NCBI GenBank assembly: GCA_001931875.2
Contig: MSJH02000629.1
Span: 186,001 to 250,000 of the forward strand
DNA length: 64,000 nt
Origin: Byssochlamys sp. IMV 00236
Taxonomy: Eukaryota; Ascomycota; Eurotiomycetes; Eurotiales; Thermoascaceae
Direction of reading: 5' to 3'
The notes beneath the pieces were generated by a model. It was not told the origin of the DNA. It made no database searches and worked only from the letters and a program-made list of their open reading frames with translations. This document shows positions 10,314 through 22,220 of the stretch, piece by piece. Every line of letters begins with the position of its first letter. Within the stretch, counting starts at the first letter, position 1. The position numbers and the translations under genes were made by a program.

Positions 10314-12715
10314 CTAAAACCCTGGCAAGCTGGGACCGCCGAATATGCCACCATCTGGGATCCATCCATCGATCTCCATACCTGATCCAGCAGAGAAGAA
10401 GGGTTGATTCTGGCTGAAAGTGGGCAGCGGATTCGAAGACGCGAAAGTCATTGGCGGTGCCATTACTCCGGGTAGGTATGCAGGGGGGTGACTGAGAGTA
10501 ACATAGCTATCATCTGGTAACGGCCATGGAATCGTCGTCGGGATATGAGCATTGAAGGATCTTGTGTTCTCTGGGAGAAGGGGCTGCATCATAGGCTGGA
10601 CATTGAAAGCCGCTGTCTGCTGCGTGACCGTCGGGTCGAATTGAGAATTGCTCTGCATGGGCATTGAATACTGGTTCGTTGGAATGCTCTGCTGCACAGA
10701 AACCTTCTGCTGGATTTGCAATCCGGCTTCTTTTTGAGACTGACGGTGCTGGAACCGGTCGTACCAATCCCGCGCCTTGACTCCAACGACAAACAACCAC
10801 CGACTCGGGATCTTGTACTTCTGTCCGCCACTAGCTTCGGTAAGCCTCCTAGTCATCTCCTCGAGGTACACATCCAGGTTGACACTTGAAGGCTCAATTA
10901 CTTCACCAAGTGCACCTGATCGCACTGAATAATAGATTTTCATCAGGGTCATGAGGCCCAAAACGATCCGAGTATACATAAGATTAGGCATTTTTCGCAT
11001 GGTATCCGCATCACAACCGAGAAATACATCGAGTATGGAACGCGCCGCATTCAGCCACTTCATCGTCATATCGATGCGAATCGCACTTAAAGGGGCGTTT
11101 TGCTGCTGGCCACTGCCTTCTTCGTCGGGAGGAGGGAGCGTGTAGTGTTGCCGTTTGATCGCGTCAGGGTCACGATATGCTTCACCAATGGCAAGTTCAT
11201 ATACCGCGAGATTCGTGTGATGATACTCGACCATGAGGGGCACTAGCAGAAAGCAAGTCAGCGTACGTCTCCATTGAAACATCCTTGACGGGCTTACAAG
11301 TGAGCAGATCCGGAGGGGTGGTCTTCTTCCAATCCTGCATTCGATTGTCGAACCACCTTAGCACGGCCTGAACTCGGGATTCAGTGAGAGGTGCCGTGGA
11401 GCTAGTATCATCCAGGCCGAAAGATGTCATTGCTTCATCAACCATCTTCTGCAGCTCGAACCACGTTGCCATGCGCCGATCGATGATGTGCGGTGAATCT
11501 GCTAGATGGTTTACGCATTCCTTCACCCAATCGTTATACAGCAACATGTTCGGCCGACGTGTTCTCATACCAATTCTTTTTCATGGTCAGTAATTTTCAT
11601 CTTGTGTTAGAATCTCGCCTGGAAAGTGCTTACTGAGAACAGAGATGATAGCATCCTAAGATCGCGCGAGCCTGTTCAGCCATATGCTCATCAAATATAT
11701 CATGCAGGTCTCGACCTGTCCTGCCGGATGTGGGCTTCTTGGGCACCCGTTTCTTGGAGGCAAGGCCAATCTCTAGGGCCATCGTCGCAGCAATATGAGT
11801 ATATTGGTAGATCTGGATTTTCAGAGGTGAGTTTGGCGGATAAGAGAATACAATCATAATCAACAATGACTGAACCAGTTCAAAGGACTTCTCCGCCTCT
11901 ACAAAAAATCGCTCCGCATATAGCCTTACGATTTCCCGATTCAGAATCTCGGCCAGTTTTGCATCCACCGCGATGGCCGCCGCCGCAAGCACGGATAAGA
12001 AGAGCACTGGTTTAGATCGCCGCAGCTGCGACACGTTTGTATCTGTTGGTAGCACAACAACCGGAAACAAGGGTGCAAGATCTTTTATAAATAGGTATAA
12101 AAGCTCGCTCGCTGTCTCCATCGCAATTATGCCGCGGTCTACCACATCCTCATTTGCTGTCAAATCAGAGGAGTGGCTACTCTGCGCATTTGGCAATGAC
12201 AGAGCACCGATGGAAGCACCACTAGCACTACCAGGTGGAAGTGTCGACACAGGAGAATAGTCTGTCGTTCTCGGAGGGACCATGCCACTGCCTTGAGCAG
12301 GATGCATGTTTCTAACGCTCATGCCAGCCTGAGCTCCGAAGTCGACCTCGTCTGTTCCCTCCTTCCTCTCCTCCCCCTCGTTGTATTCATCTTGGCCGCC
12401 CTCATCTACAGGCAGGTGCTTATCTTTCAGGAGGACGCGCATAGCGCGCATCTCCCTCTCCAGCTGTGCAACCCTCGAATCAGTCCGTTTGCGCGGGCGG
12501 CGCTTTTGAGGAGCGACGAAGATACATGCTCGTTTCGTTCTGGCACATCTCTGGCATTGGGTTGGTGTTTCCGGGTTGGGTAAGCAGCGCACTTTGAGCG
12601 CTCTGCAGGACTCACACGACCGGTTAAGCTGCGTAGCTGACCCTGACTGCTGGGTCGTGCCAACGTCGCCAAGTTGTTGATCTGCTGACATCTTGGCAAG
12701 AGGGTATGGATACAT
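10314..12715 (-). CDS. Zn2Cys6 transcription factor
   Basis: Three exons on minus: 12715-11634, 11575-11298 and 11242-10314, with introns at 11576-11633 and 11243-11297. Both introns have GTAAGC donors and keep the frame (joins read CSQIGMRTRRPNML and DLLTLPLMVEYHH). The product is 762 aa from the first ATG; the second in-frame ATG (MSADQQ, eight codons later) may be the true start. A binuclear zinc cluster with spacing CX2CX6CX9CX2CX6C occupies residues 34-64, followed by a basic stretch (KRRPRKR) and a short coiled coil. The middle resembles the fungal-specific transcription factor region, and the last ~150 residues are rich in Gln, Pro, Ser and Asn, as in activation domains. Such proteins bind CGG-type half sites in the nucleus. 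The target pathway cannot be assigned from the neighbours. Confidence 0.87.
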
Positions 12716-14925
12716 GCTTGCACTGGATAGGGTATAATCCTAGAGTACCGGCTCACCCATGAGCACGCGTAGTAGAATCATCAGGTAAAGCCCATTGGAT
12801 GTAACAAGGCACGAGTGTCGGGACTATTCAGCGTTGTATCCTGGGATAGCTCAAAACGGTGATCCGGCCTCGTCGCATCGTTGGATCAGAAGTGTTCAGA
12901 CTCAACTGAGGGCCTCTCCGACGCCTGGCAGTCTAGAATTGAATAGGAGTGGAACGAAAAGACACCATCTAGAGTCCTAATTCATCCTCGAGGCGAACGA
13001 CATCTCAACATTATTGCCCTCCTCACAACCCAACTTGAACCAATCTCCAGCCCCACATTGTGCCAGGGGCGCAACGGCCGCGATCATGTGAACCGGGACC
13101 TGTCTTTCCCCGTCTCCGACCGCGGAGTCGGAACTCATCTTGTTCTGGGTCTGGATCTGGGCTGATAAGATATAAGATCGATCAAAGCTTAAGCGGACAA
13201 TCTGGAACTCCCGGGGATACATCCAGGCGCCGTCATAGTCTGAGCTCCGGCTTGTGGCTGGTCTCTTTGATGGTGTGTTGGAGGACTTCCGCCTCCTTGG
13301 CCTTCTTAGCCTTCTTATCGCTTCTTTATTCACGAGGACATAGAGCTCATGTTCGACGAGAACCGTTTCCCGCGTGTGACTTTTTCTTCACGGAGTATGA
13401 GGGGATAATTTCGAGAGAAGAAACGTCTGGGTTTGAATGACAAATCAGATGAGACGCCCGTTAAGTTACTGCTCACCCCTGAGGCGTAAAAATGCATAGT
13501 GCCTGGCTACATGCTTGGATCCGGCTGATTGCGACAAGATACAGTGTCAACATGATTGGCATTGAGGTGTGTTTACTTTTGTCCTTGACTTCGATCCCCT
13601 GGAATCAACGCACAGCTGAGAGGGAAAGATATGGCGCGGCTTTTTTAGCCGTTGAGTTATAGTTCTCATGCTTCAAGCTTAAAGAGTAGTAAGTTACACA
13701 GTGCCATTGTTTCCTCCAGATCACGTGGACATAACCGGGGCCATCCGGCATTCCTGTTTCGCTCAATTTTTCGCGTCCAGAGCTTATGTTCAGTACGCTT
13801 TTCTTGCAGAATGCTCCAGTGTTGGAATGAGAAAATCATAATACTATTAAATGCTTAAAAGAAAATTCACTGGTGTGCCCTGGCGAGCCGGGAGCGCAGG
13901 ATAGCGCTAGTCAGGTTTCTGCCCACGGATTCTGACGAGTTGACGCGGCCCCTACGGCGCCATCATAAGATTTATTATTAGATCGCCCAATCTGAACAGT
14001 GACCTATCCGCCAAAAGTAGCAATTTGAAACGGCCACTGTGCCAAGAGTCCGCGACAAGCAGATCCTCTGAGCGGGGGAAGTAATAACGCCAGATCTTAT
14101 ACTCCGTACGCGTAAAGAGAGGAATCGGCAAGCTGGGGCAAGCAGGATGTTCATCGTTATGATTACCATAGGAGCTCAAGAGAATGCGCGAGGATGTGGC
14201 ATTGTCGCCCAAGGTTTGTGGACGGAGGATTCTGTAAGATCTGGTCAATCTTGGCGATCCAAAGAAAGTAGCAGATAGAGTCGCAGAACCTGCCACCTTG
14301 TCCACCTGGTCGCCCGTGCATTGTCTCGCTCCTTGCAAGGCAGTGCCACGATCGGTTTTGGAAGTGCTAGTTAGTTAACTATAGAACCCACGTTCGCGGC
14401 CTCGAACTGGACTGAGCCAGCATAATTAATCATTATTATTATCTACTTGGGTATCGAGAGACAGAAGAAAAGAAGAGTGACCACGGAGGGGCTCGTAACC
14501 ATCAGATCGGACAGATCCTGAACGGGAACCCCCCACACTCGTGACAACCCGTGTCGGTGGTTCAAGGCCCTAGACTCAAGAGAGCCTCGCCGGTCCCTTT
14601 TTTATTCTCGTAACTGTGCACGCGACATTTCTCCGGCCTGGGACTCGTGGGCAAGGGTCCTTCGTTTGCCTCATTCAGCTGTGACGGGGCTATCTAAAAC
14701 ATCGACTATTGCTCACTCTCTAAGCGTGTTCTGTCCGCGTCCGCCCGCAGTCTGCCATTCATTCATTTATCGCCGGTCTCCGCAGGATACTACTTCTATT
14801 GTCTCTCGTCGACGAACCGCCACGGGAACGATACCTCCTCACTCTTTAGGAACGACTCGGATTTGAGCATGCTTCGATAGCCCTCCATCAATCGTGAATA
14901 CTTGGAACAAACGGCCAAATTGGAG
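12716..14925. other. Intergenic, 2.2 kb without a convincing gene
   Basis: Divergent upstream region between the minus-strand zinc-cluster gene and the plus-strand LicD gene. Several open frames of 60-128 codons exist on both strands, but none starts at a well-placed ATG with plausible protein character or spliced continuity. The 500 bp before the LicD gene are pyrimidine-rich on plus, which fits a fungal promoter and leader. Confidence 0.45.
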
Positions 14926-16073
14926 ATGCGGTTGCTACGACTCTGCGGGTTGCTAGCGGCGGCCACCGGACTCGTCCGCGGCGATGCCGACTTTATGAGT
15001 GTACGAACTAGTATGGCGAAGGATTATAGTGGGAAAGGAGGTGACCCTGCAGAGAAATACTTTCGTGAGTGTTCCTGTCCTGATTATTCGCTGCACAATG
15101 ACACTGACTAGCAAGTAGATGAATCTACGTATGTCGCGCCTCGTTTCCTCTAAACTTTGAAGCTGCTTACTGAGACAACTTTTTCACTATCCAGATTCCA
15201 TCCTCACTACGATGGCCGGTGCGTATATACAGAAAAGGCTACGCACGAGACTCGATGCTGATTTACCCTCCAGTTTCGCCTCTGAGACCTTGCCGGAGAC
15301 GGAGAGTTTGCCGCACTTGACCGCCCTCATGCAGACGTACCTATCGACCATGGCCGACTTGGGAGCCGAAACATGGATTATGCATGGAACATTGCTAGGC
15401 TGGTGGTGGAACCAGAAGGTCGGGAACCGCGGATAACAGAGAAGTGGTTGGCAAACTGACGCATCGATAGATTCTGCCATGGGATAGTGACCTCGACGTT
15501 CAGGTCTCAGAGCCGACAATGCACTTCCTGGCCGATTATTACAACATGACGGAGCACCATTTCAACCTCCCCGGCGTCAAGGGTGGGCGCACATATATGC
15601 TCGAGGTTAATCCACACTACACCATCCGGTCCACTCATGACGTTCTCAATGTCATCGATGCGAGATGGATCGACACGTCGTCGGGCTTGTTTATCGACAT
15701 AACGACCGTACGGGTGAATGAGGAAGCGCGTGCTCGGGGCCGTCTAGGCGCGTTGATATGCAAGGACAAGCATCAATACGATGTGAGTTAGATCTACGCA
15801 ACCAGGGAGGAACCAGGCTAACATCACTGAAGGAGACCGACATCTTCCCGCTGCGCGATAGTCTCTTTGAGGGTGTCGTTGTGAAGATTCCGTATGAGTA
15901 TACGAAACTGCTAGAGGAAGAATATGGCAGCAAAGCCCTTACCGTGACCAAATTCGAGCAGTAAGACCGCTCCATACCCGTTGAGATCATTCGTCTCAAA
16001 AATGCTAACACTCCCCAGTCACAACTGGAACGAGGAAACGAAGCTATGGGAGCCAGAGTGGGACACGAAGTAA
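14926..16073 (+). CDS. LicD-family (Mnn4-like) protein, seven exons with micro-exons
   Basis: Seven exons were read: 14926-15064, 15119-15128, 15195-15218, 15274-15418, 15471-15782, 15833-15960 and 16019-16073, giving 270 aa. All phases close. The second exon is only 10 nt and the third 24 nt; together they give HESTFHPHYDGRFAS across the joins. An N-terminal hydrophobic stretch (RLCGLLAAATGLVRG) is a likely signal peptide or anchor. The LicD/nucleotidyltransferase-like core shows HGTLLGWWWN, then PWDSDLDVQV with the DxD-type metal site, YMLEVNPHYT, NVIDARWID, FIDIT and IFPLRDS. This family includes yeast Mnn4-related proteins affecting mannosylphosphate addition to glycans in the secretory pathway; a mannosyl-phosphate transfer role is inferred. 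The end is ambiguous: the stop at 16071-16073 overlaps a GTAAGT donor, and splicing to an acceptor near 16127 would extend the frame to a stop at 16214. Confidence 0.85.
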
Positions 16074-16214
16074 GTTGAACCCTACATGTCGCATACTTGA
16101 AAGCGGCTGCTTACCCAGTCACTCAGGAGAGGAATCACCAAACGATCACGAATCTTCCGCGCGACTGAAGGGGTACCTGTCCGATCGACGCCTCTCAGCC
16201 ACCGACTCGAGTGA

Positions 16215-17310
16215 TGAGAATTCGTGCTATTTCGATCAGACCTTCCATCTATCTGTTTTTTTTTCTAATTCGATTTCCTCCGTTCTATCTAGCAGGAGAT
16301 ATATACCCACGTCGATCTAATGTTTATCTGAAACCGATCATCATCCTTCTCATACTCCACGATGTTCGGTGCTGCATTTCTTCTTCCTTTTGGCATTACA
16401 CCATTTGCATCGACTCAGGCGTTGGGGGAGCGATTCTTCAATATGACCGCGTCAGATGCACCTCCTGTACTCTACGGCATCTTATGCGATGGAACGCACG
16501 GCATATCGTTCGATTCAATTTCACCGTTTGTTCTGTTTGTTTCTTTTTACTTGATTTAAGGAGGAGTTTATGCATCTCATTTATCTCTTTGGAAGCCATT
16601 TTCTGTTGAGAAGAAAAGGGGGGAGTTATCATGTATTGGGTAGTGTATATGTATATATTCATCTTACTACGGGCGGACTGTATATGAATTCTGTAGCAGT
16701 GCTCAATACTAAAAGGTCTTGGTGTGGTTATAAAATGGTATAAAATGAAAACTGTCCAACAGAAATTGGAATCTCTCAGGAATATCTCGCCCCAGGGATA
16801 TATATACGAGCTGGAAAGTCGAAGACAGATCCAGCTTCAGATATCATCATACATTATCCACACAACCAACGAAAAGAGAAAACAATTCTTATCTTACTTG
16901 GTCGACGCCATTTGCTTGAAATTCCAACCGTTGAGGATAATCGATATAAAAGAGGAACACCAATAATGCAAAAATTAAAGATTAATAGGAAAAAAAAAAA
17001 AAAAAACATAACTAGCCAAAGCCAGTAGTAACTGGTTAGGTACCTCGTCCCTTGCAGATGGCACTGCTATGATTTCGTGGAACCAAGACCAGGATGTTTC
17101 TGCAAGGTTAATCACTGAGGAATGGATACATGCAGCATGCCCTCGTATACTGTACGACGTCCAAGGCACCAAGATGAGGTAGGTAGCGCGTGCTTCTATT
17201 CTATATATAGGTTGTTTGTTTTGTTTCCTTCCTCTTGTTTTTTTTTCTTGTTTTGTTTCCAAGTCGCTTGCTTGATACATATATGTGTGTGTGTGTGTGG
17301 AATGATATGT
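16215..17310. other. Intergenic, converging 3' ends
   Basis: AT-rich 1.1 kb between the 3' ends of the LicD and Ptc7 genes. It contains an A-run near 16989-17005 and a TG microsatellite near 17283-17300. No coding region is supported. Confidence 0.5.
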
Positions 17311-18655
17311 TCATTTGCCCTCTTCAACGGCCACAATGACAAGAGCGCAGATATCGTCCACTTTACCGCCACGGTACCAATCCGCGGGGGCGTAGCGTTG
17401 GGCTTCTTTGGCGAAGGGGCCGTCGCGGCGGTAGTCCAGACTGGCCACTTTGGCTTCTCCGGCGATTGATAAGGCCAGGAGAGATTGAAGAGTATGGCGG
17501 CTATTACGGGGGACTTTCTGGCGTTCCTTCTCCGATGATTCACCAGATGGGGGTAATGCCAGGCCGCCTGGTCTTGTCAGCGCGTCGAGATGTTCTGAGA
17601 TCGCAATGCCCGCATTGGCTGCTCCCGTCCACGCTCCGGTCAAGACCATACGTGTCGTGACGATTTTGAGGAGGTCTTGGTTGCTAAGATTATCGAAGAC
17701 ACCGTCTGTCGCTAGCACGAGGATATCACCATGCTGCATGTTGATGTTCGTTACGGATGCATCACGAGGCAGGTCTTCCAGGTAATTTCCCCCGAAGATG
17801 GAGGCCTGCAGACGCATGCGCGGTGGGATGATACTAAGCTGGTATGGAGTATTGAACGCGTGCGTCTGTGGTTTGGAGTAGTGATGGACGGCGGCAAGGC
17901 GGAGAAGGACTGAGCCAGAATCACCAAGACTAGATGAGGTCAGGTTTACCGCAATTCCATCGAGAATCCGAACTTGTCAGAACATACTTTGCTAATTCCA
18001 CCCTACCGTCCGTCTGCGCGACTCCAACGGAGGCTGTGCTTCCACCAGCCTGAATTGATGGATCTTCAACCAAGAGATCATATCCCTTCTGCAGCAGGTT
18101 CTTTGCATGCAGCGTGTCCGCTTCCATATCCCAACCCAGTGCAGTCTGTGCCATGTAACTACACAGGCCATGCGAAAAGTCTGCCGGGTCAACCCGGGAT
18201 TCTGTCCAACCTCCCACGCCATCCGCGACTCCGAACGCGACGACACCGGATGATGTCTGGCCGACCTTACTGACGAAGAAGGCGTCCTCCCCGCTCTCTG
18301 GTCTCTGTTTCTTTCTCTCAATCAGATCTGTGCCAGTGAGCAGGCCCAAGGCATCCTGCACGTTCGGGTCGAAATTGTACGCATGTTTGTCCGGGTGAAA
18401 GCGACGACCCTTGGCGGAGGATGCGGCAGCGATACGGTAGCTCAGGCGAGGTTTGGAAGCGTCTCGTGAGAGTGTCGAATGGAATGACCGTGTCCATGTT
18501 CGCTTCAATCGATGCGACTGCGATCCATTGTAAACCCGAGAGCGCCCATCGAGCCACGTTGATGAGGATGTGCCGCTTGCGATACTCCAGAAGCTGGAGA
18601 CGGCAGAGGCGGGCAGGCCACTGCAGGCTCTGCTGGTGAGAGTCGGCGCGATCAT
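17311..18655 (-). CDS. ptc7: Mitochondrial PP2C protein phosphatase (Ptc7/Azr1-like)
   Basis: Two exons on minus, 18655-17988 and 17929-17311, with an intron at 17930-17987 (GTATGT donor, TAG acceptor), giving 428 aa. The join restores ELANLGDSGSVLLRLAAVHH, a conserved PP2C strand. Metal-binding signatures are GEDAFF near 122, VADGVGGW near 144-150, LATDGVFDNL and the late KVDDICALV. The N-terminus is rich in Ser and Arg, lacks acidic residues and contains RSFHSTLSR, typical of a mitochondrial presequence. In yeast Ptc7 is a Mg/Mn-dependent Ser/Thr phosphatase acting on Coq7 to promote ubiquinone synthesis; the same role here is inferred from the family. The gene diverges from Prp4 with a 780 bp spacer. 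Confidence 0.92.
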
Positions 18656-19435
18656 CGGCTGCTATACTTAATGACCGTGCTCGTAACTGCAGGGTCTCTA
18701 CCCATGCAATTCAAGACCCTCCGGCGGCAGCAGTGATAGCTCGTTGGTCTGTAAGAGCATTTGATGAACACGGCCGGCCGCTGCCGTAAGTACTCCCAGC
18801 CCCAGTAATGCGCGCACAGCCTGTCAGAGGAATGAGTGGAGAGTGTGTATGTAGTATGTACTATGAAGGAGGTGAGATGCAGAGAATCAAGCCCAACGAA
18901 CCCCAACAAGGAGGGATGTTCCGCCCTAGTGGAATTTGATGTTTTTTCCCTTATCGGACTTTCTATCAGCACATTCAGTAACGCTAAGCGAGATCCGGAT
19001 AGCTCGATCGATCGGACTTCACAGCCGACGCTGAAGTTATTTGCGATTTCCTGTTCGGGCAAGTTGTAGTCTTCTGTCGTGCTATTTTGACCTTCGAAAT
19101 AAATACATCGAGATGCACACGGGCACTACAGTACGTGAGATTTTTCCATCAATTATAGTCAGGTTGTTTACCCATGTATATACATAAAGTGCTGGTGTAC
19201 TCAGCCGCTTAGCGCGGACATGACGTTCCGCCAGCCAAGCATCCCGCCGACAGTTCGGCCACCCGAGAAAAAGCTCCAGAGCTCGGCATCGCCCTACCAG
19301 ACGCCAACTTCCTCAGCACAACGCGCCTCAACAGGTGCATCGAGACACTAGAGACCAGAAACTAGTCTCATTACTACGCATTCAGACTACGTGTCGCATA
19401 GTTTGGGTACAGTGGACAGTTTCCAGATCGCCAAG
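18656..19435. promoter_or_regulatory. Divergent promoter region of Ptc7 and Prp4 genes
   Basis: 780 bp between two divergent start codons. Open frames on both strands are poor and lack plausible starts. The region is expected to contain both promoters. No specific binding site can be claimed. Confidence 0.45.
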
Positions 19436-21208
19436 ATGATGCACCCTGCGAGGCAGGCGTATGTAGAGGAGGCCGCAGAGGTAAGAGTCCACTGGTGCCA
19501 TTTCTCCCCTCACTTACCATTGCTATTCCCATTGTCTCTAAGCCCCTATATCGCGATCCTCTAAGGCTGTTAGCTGACTGTGGCTGGATGATAGGAAGTA
19601 GACACCGGCATTGATCTGGCCAATGTTCGTAAGTACACAACCAAACCATAATGCTGTCTATGAAGCGCTTCTAACCAATCTGCTCAAACAGCTGTCGATC
19701 GCAACTATGACCTTCCTACGGGCGCTGCGGGGATCGCCCCCGAAAAAGCTTCTGCTATTCTCGAGCAGTTCTCGCGGAAACGCAGAGCTGCCGCCATCGC
19801 CGTTCCTACCGACGATAATCGAGTCCGCGCACGGTTGAGAGAACTCGGAGAACCAATCACACTGTTCGGAGAAGGTCCGGGTGACAGGAGAGATCGGTTG
19901 CGAGAGCTTTTGACAGATCTTGCGGACAGGCAGGAAGAGGGAGATGTCGAGATGCGAAGCGTGACCGCGGAGGCGGAAGAGATGGAGAAGGGCGATGAGC
20001 AAGAGGAATTCTATACAGAGGGAACAGATGCGCTACTTGAAGCACGGAAAGACATCGCTCGCTTTTCGCTACCACGAGCAAAGGCTCGGGTTGCTAGGCA
20101 AAGGGAAGAGTCGACTATTCCTCTACGGACGCATATCAAGCATCGCAAGGCCATCAAGGAGAAACTTCAGGGTTTCGACCTCTACGGTTCACAGATTGCT
20201 GGCGAGCGACCCGTCAGTATCACACGATTTTCACCGGATGGACAAACAATCGCGGCGGGAAATTGGGCCGGAGGAATCAGGTTGTTGTCAGTGCCCAATT
20301 TGGAAGAGAAGGCTCATTTCCGCGGTCATAACGACCGCGTTGGAGGACTATCGTGGTTCCCCGGCGCTACGTTGCCTGGCTCGAACGTGTCTGAATCTTC
20401 AGTCAATCTCGTTTCCGGAGGCGGAGAAGGAAATGTTGCTCTCTGGTCTTTGGACAAGTCACAGCCTCTTGCGACCATGGAAGGCCATTCTGGGCGAGTC
20501 TGTCGTGTCGAATTCCACCCCTCTGGTCGGTATGTGGCCTCAGCCTCGTACGACACTACTTGGCGGTTGTGGGATGTGGAAACCACTACAGAGCTTCTGT
20601 TACAAGAAGGTCACTCCCGTGAGGTTTACACGGTTGCTTTCAACAATGACGGCTCCTTGTTAGCTAGTGGTGGTCTGGACAGTATCGGTCGTATTTGGGA
20701 TCTGCGCACCGGGCGTACTGTGATGATTCTCGAGGGTCATGTTCGCGAGATCTTCGGTCTCGATTGGGGGGTAGACGGCTACAGGGTTCTATCAGGTTCA
20801 GGCGATGGATGGATCAAATGTTGGGACCTGAGACAGGTCAGGAATATTGGCGGTCTTGGAGCGCACAAAAGCATCGTCTCAGACCTGCGGTGGTACAAGG
20901 GGACAGAGTCTTCTGATTCCTATCTCCCATCTGCTGCAGCCAACGGTGCCATGGACATTGACAGCCCTGCTCCTCCAACGATAGAGGAAAAGCGCCAAGC
21001 TACGCCACAACCGAAGAAGTCGGGCACTTTCTTCGTTTCAAGTGGGTTCGACAAGAACATCAACATCTTCAGCGCCGATGACTGGTCCCTGGTGAAGACC
21101 CTGAGTGGACACTCAGGCAACGTTCTCAGCGTCGATGTCAGCGACGACGCCAGATGGATCGCTAGTTGTGGACACGATCGAACAGTGAAACTATGGGGAA
21201 TTGAATAA
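19436..21208 (+). CDS. prp4: U4/U6 snRNP splicing factor Prp4
   Basis: Three exons: 19436-19480, 19595-19628 and 19692-21208, giving 531 aa starting [15 protein letters not shown]. Introns at 19481-19594 and 19629-19691 have GTAAG donors; the second has CTAAC before its CAG acceptor, and joins read EEVDTGID and NVPVDRNYD. Residues ~65-100 hold the PRP4/SFM motif ([18 protein letters not shown]), which contacts the U4/U6.U5 particle. From ~175 on there are seven WD40 blades with recurring GH...WD signatures, for example [27 protein letters not shown] and HDRTVKLWG at the C-terminus. A short Ala/Pro-rich loop sits between late blades. This is a core nuclear splicing component, so conservation is expected to be strong. 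Confidence 0.94.
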
Positions 21209-22220
21209 TATATTCAACTGGTTCAATGTATTTATAATAATATCGTTAGAAAGCGCCACAAATAATAACGGCTATGATACCCCACAACTGTTACCTCCAA
21301 CATCACACACTTAGTAAACTAGGTATTAAACGCACTCATCTAATAAACGGGTGCTTCACTTCGAGATGCTCCAGTTCGGAATATTAATTGGTCTGATGTT
21401 CTTCCATACTGATTCGGGACAATGGCACCCTCTACCCACCCACTCTTATCGACTCCCAACCCCGGTTACAAAACCAACAAGTGAGAATAGACTATCCAAT
21501 AATAGAACATGCTATCTCAATATAACTATATCACGTATATCAATTCTAGTCGTCTACTTCAAAAAGACCCAACACAAGACAAGTAAGTCTAATCGAGAAA
21601 TCTATCATAGTGAAAAAGTCACATAACGCATATTCCAATCCAAATTCAAAGAAGAAAAAAAAAAACGACAACGCTAATGCTAGAATGCTAATAATGCAAA
21701 ACTCCCAACCTTCAAATCAAGTCCATATAGGTATTCACCCGGAAAGAACAAGCGGCTTAAATCAGGGACAAAATTGATCCCAAAGGTCCATGTCGTGTGT
21801 CTTGTCCTGTTGGAGAAATAGGAATAAATGCTCGCATCCAAAATTTTTTTAAGCACCGAAACAAAGTGACGAAGAACCGGTAATAATAAAAAAAAGGGGG
21901 GTATGGGGATTCCAAGAAACTAATTCCATAGTCAAGGTGCCTGCCTCTGTGCTATGATGTCTTTGGTCTTTAGAAAAGGGCTGATGTGGTAAAAGTGGTA
22001 GAAGAGAAATAAATGGATCGTGTCAAAGTATGTGTGAGTAGTGTGAGGGGAAGGTTGAATGAAATAATCCAGGAAGACGTGAGCGATGGTGGTAGTAAAA
22101 ATGGGAAGAGGTAGTATAAAGTTTTAACGAGCCAAATTCGAGCTTCGCCTGAACGCTGTAGATGTAGACGCCAGATGAGATAGGATCAGGAATGATAATC
22201 AGAGATGAGTTTAGTTTAGT
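21209..22220. other. Intergenic, converging 3' ends
   Basis: About 1 kb of AT-rich DNA between the 3' ends of Prp4 and the dicarboxylate carrier, with several A-runs (near 21653-21665 and 21888-21894). No gene supported. Confidence 0.5.

Noticed and set aside
12977..13333. 118-codon frame on minus, with a Lys/Ala-rich alternative frame beside it
   Set aside because: The frame opens at a GTG, not an ATG, and neither frame could be joined by a plausible intron to a start codon. No family resemblance.
13952..14338. 128-codon frame on minus upstream of the LicD gene
   Set aside because: No domain, no spliced partner, and it lies in what looks like promoter sequence.
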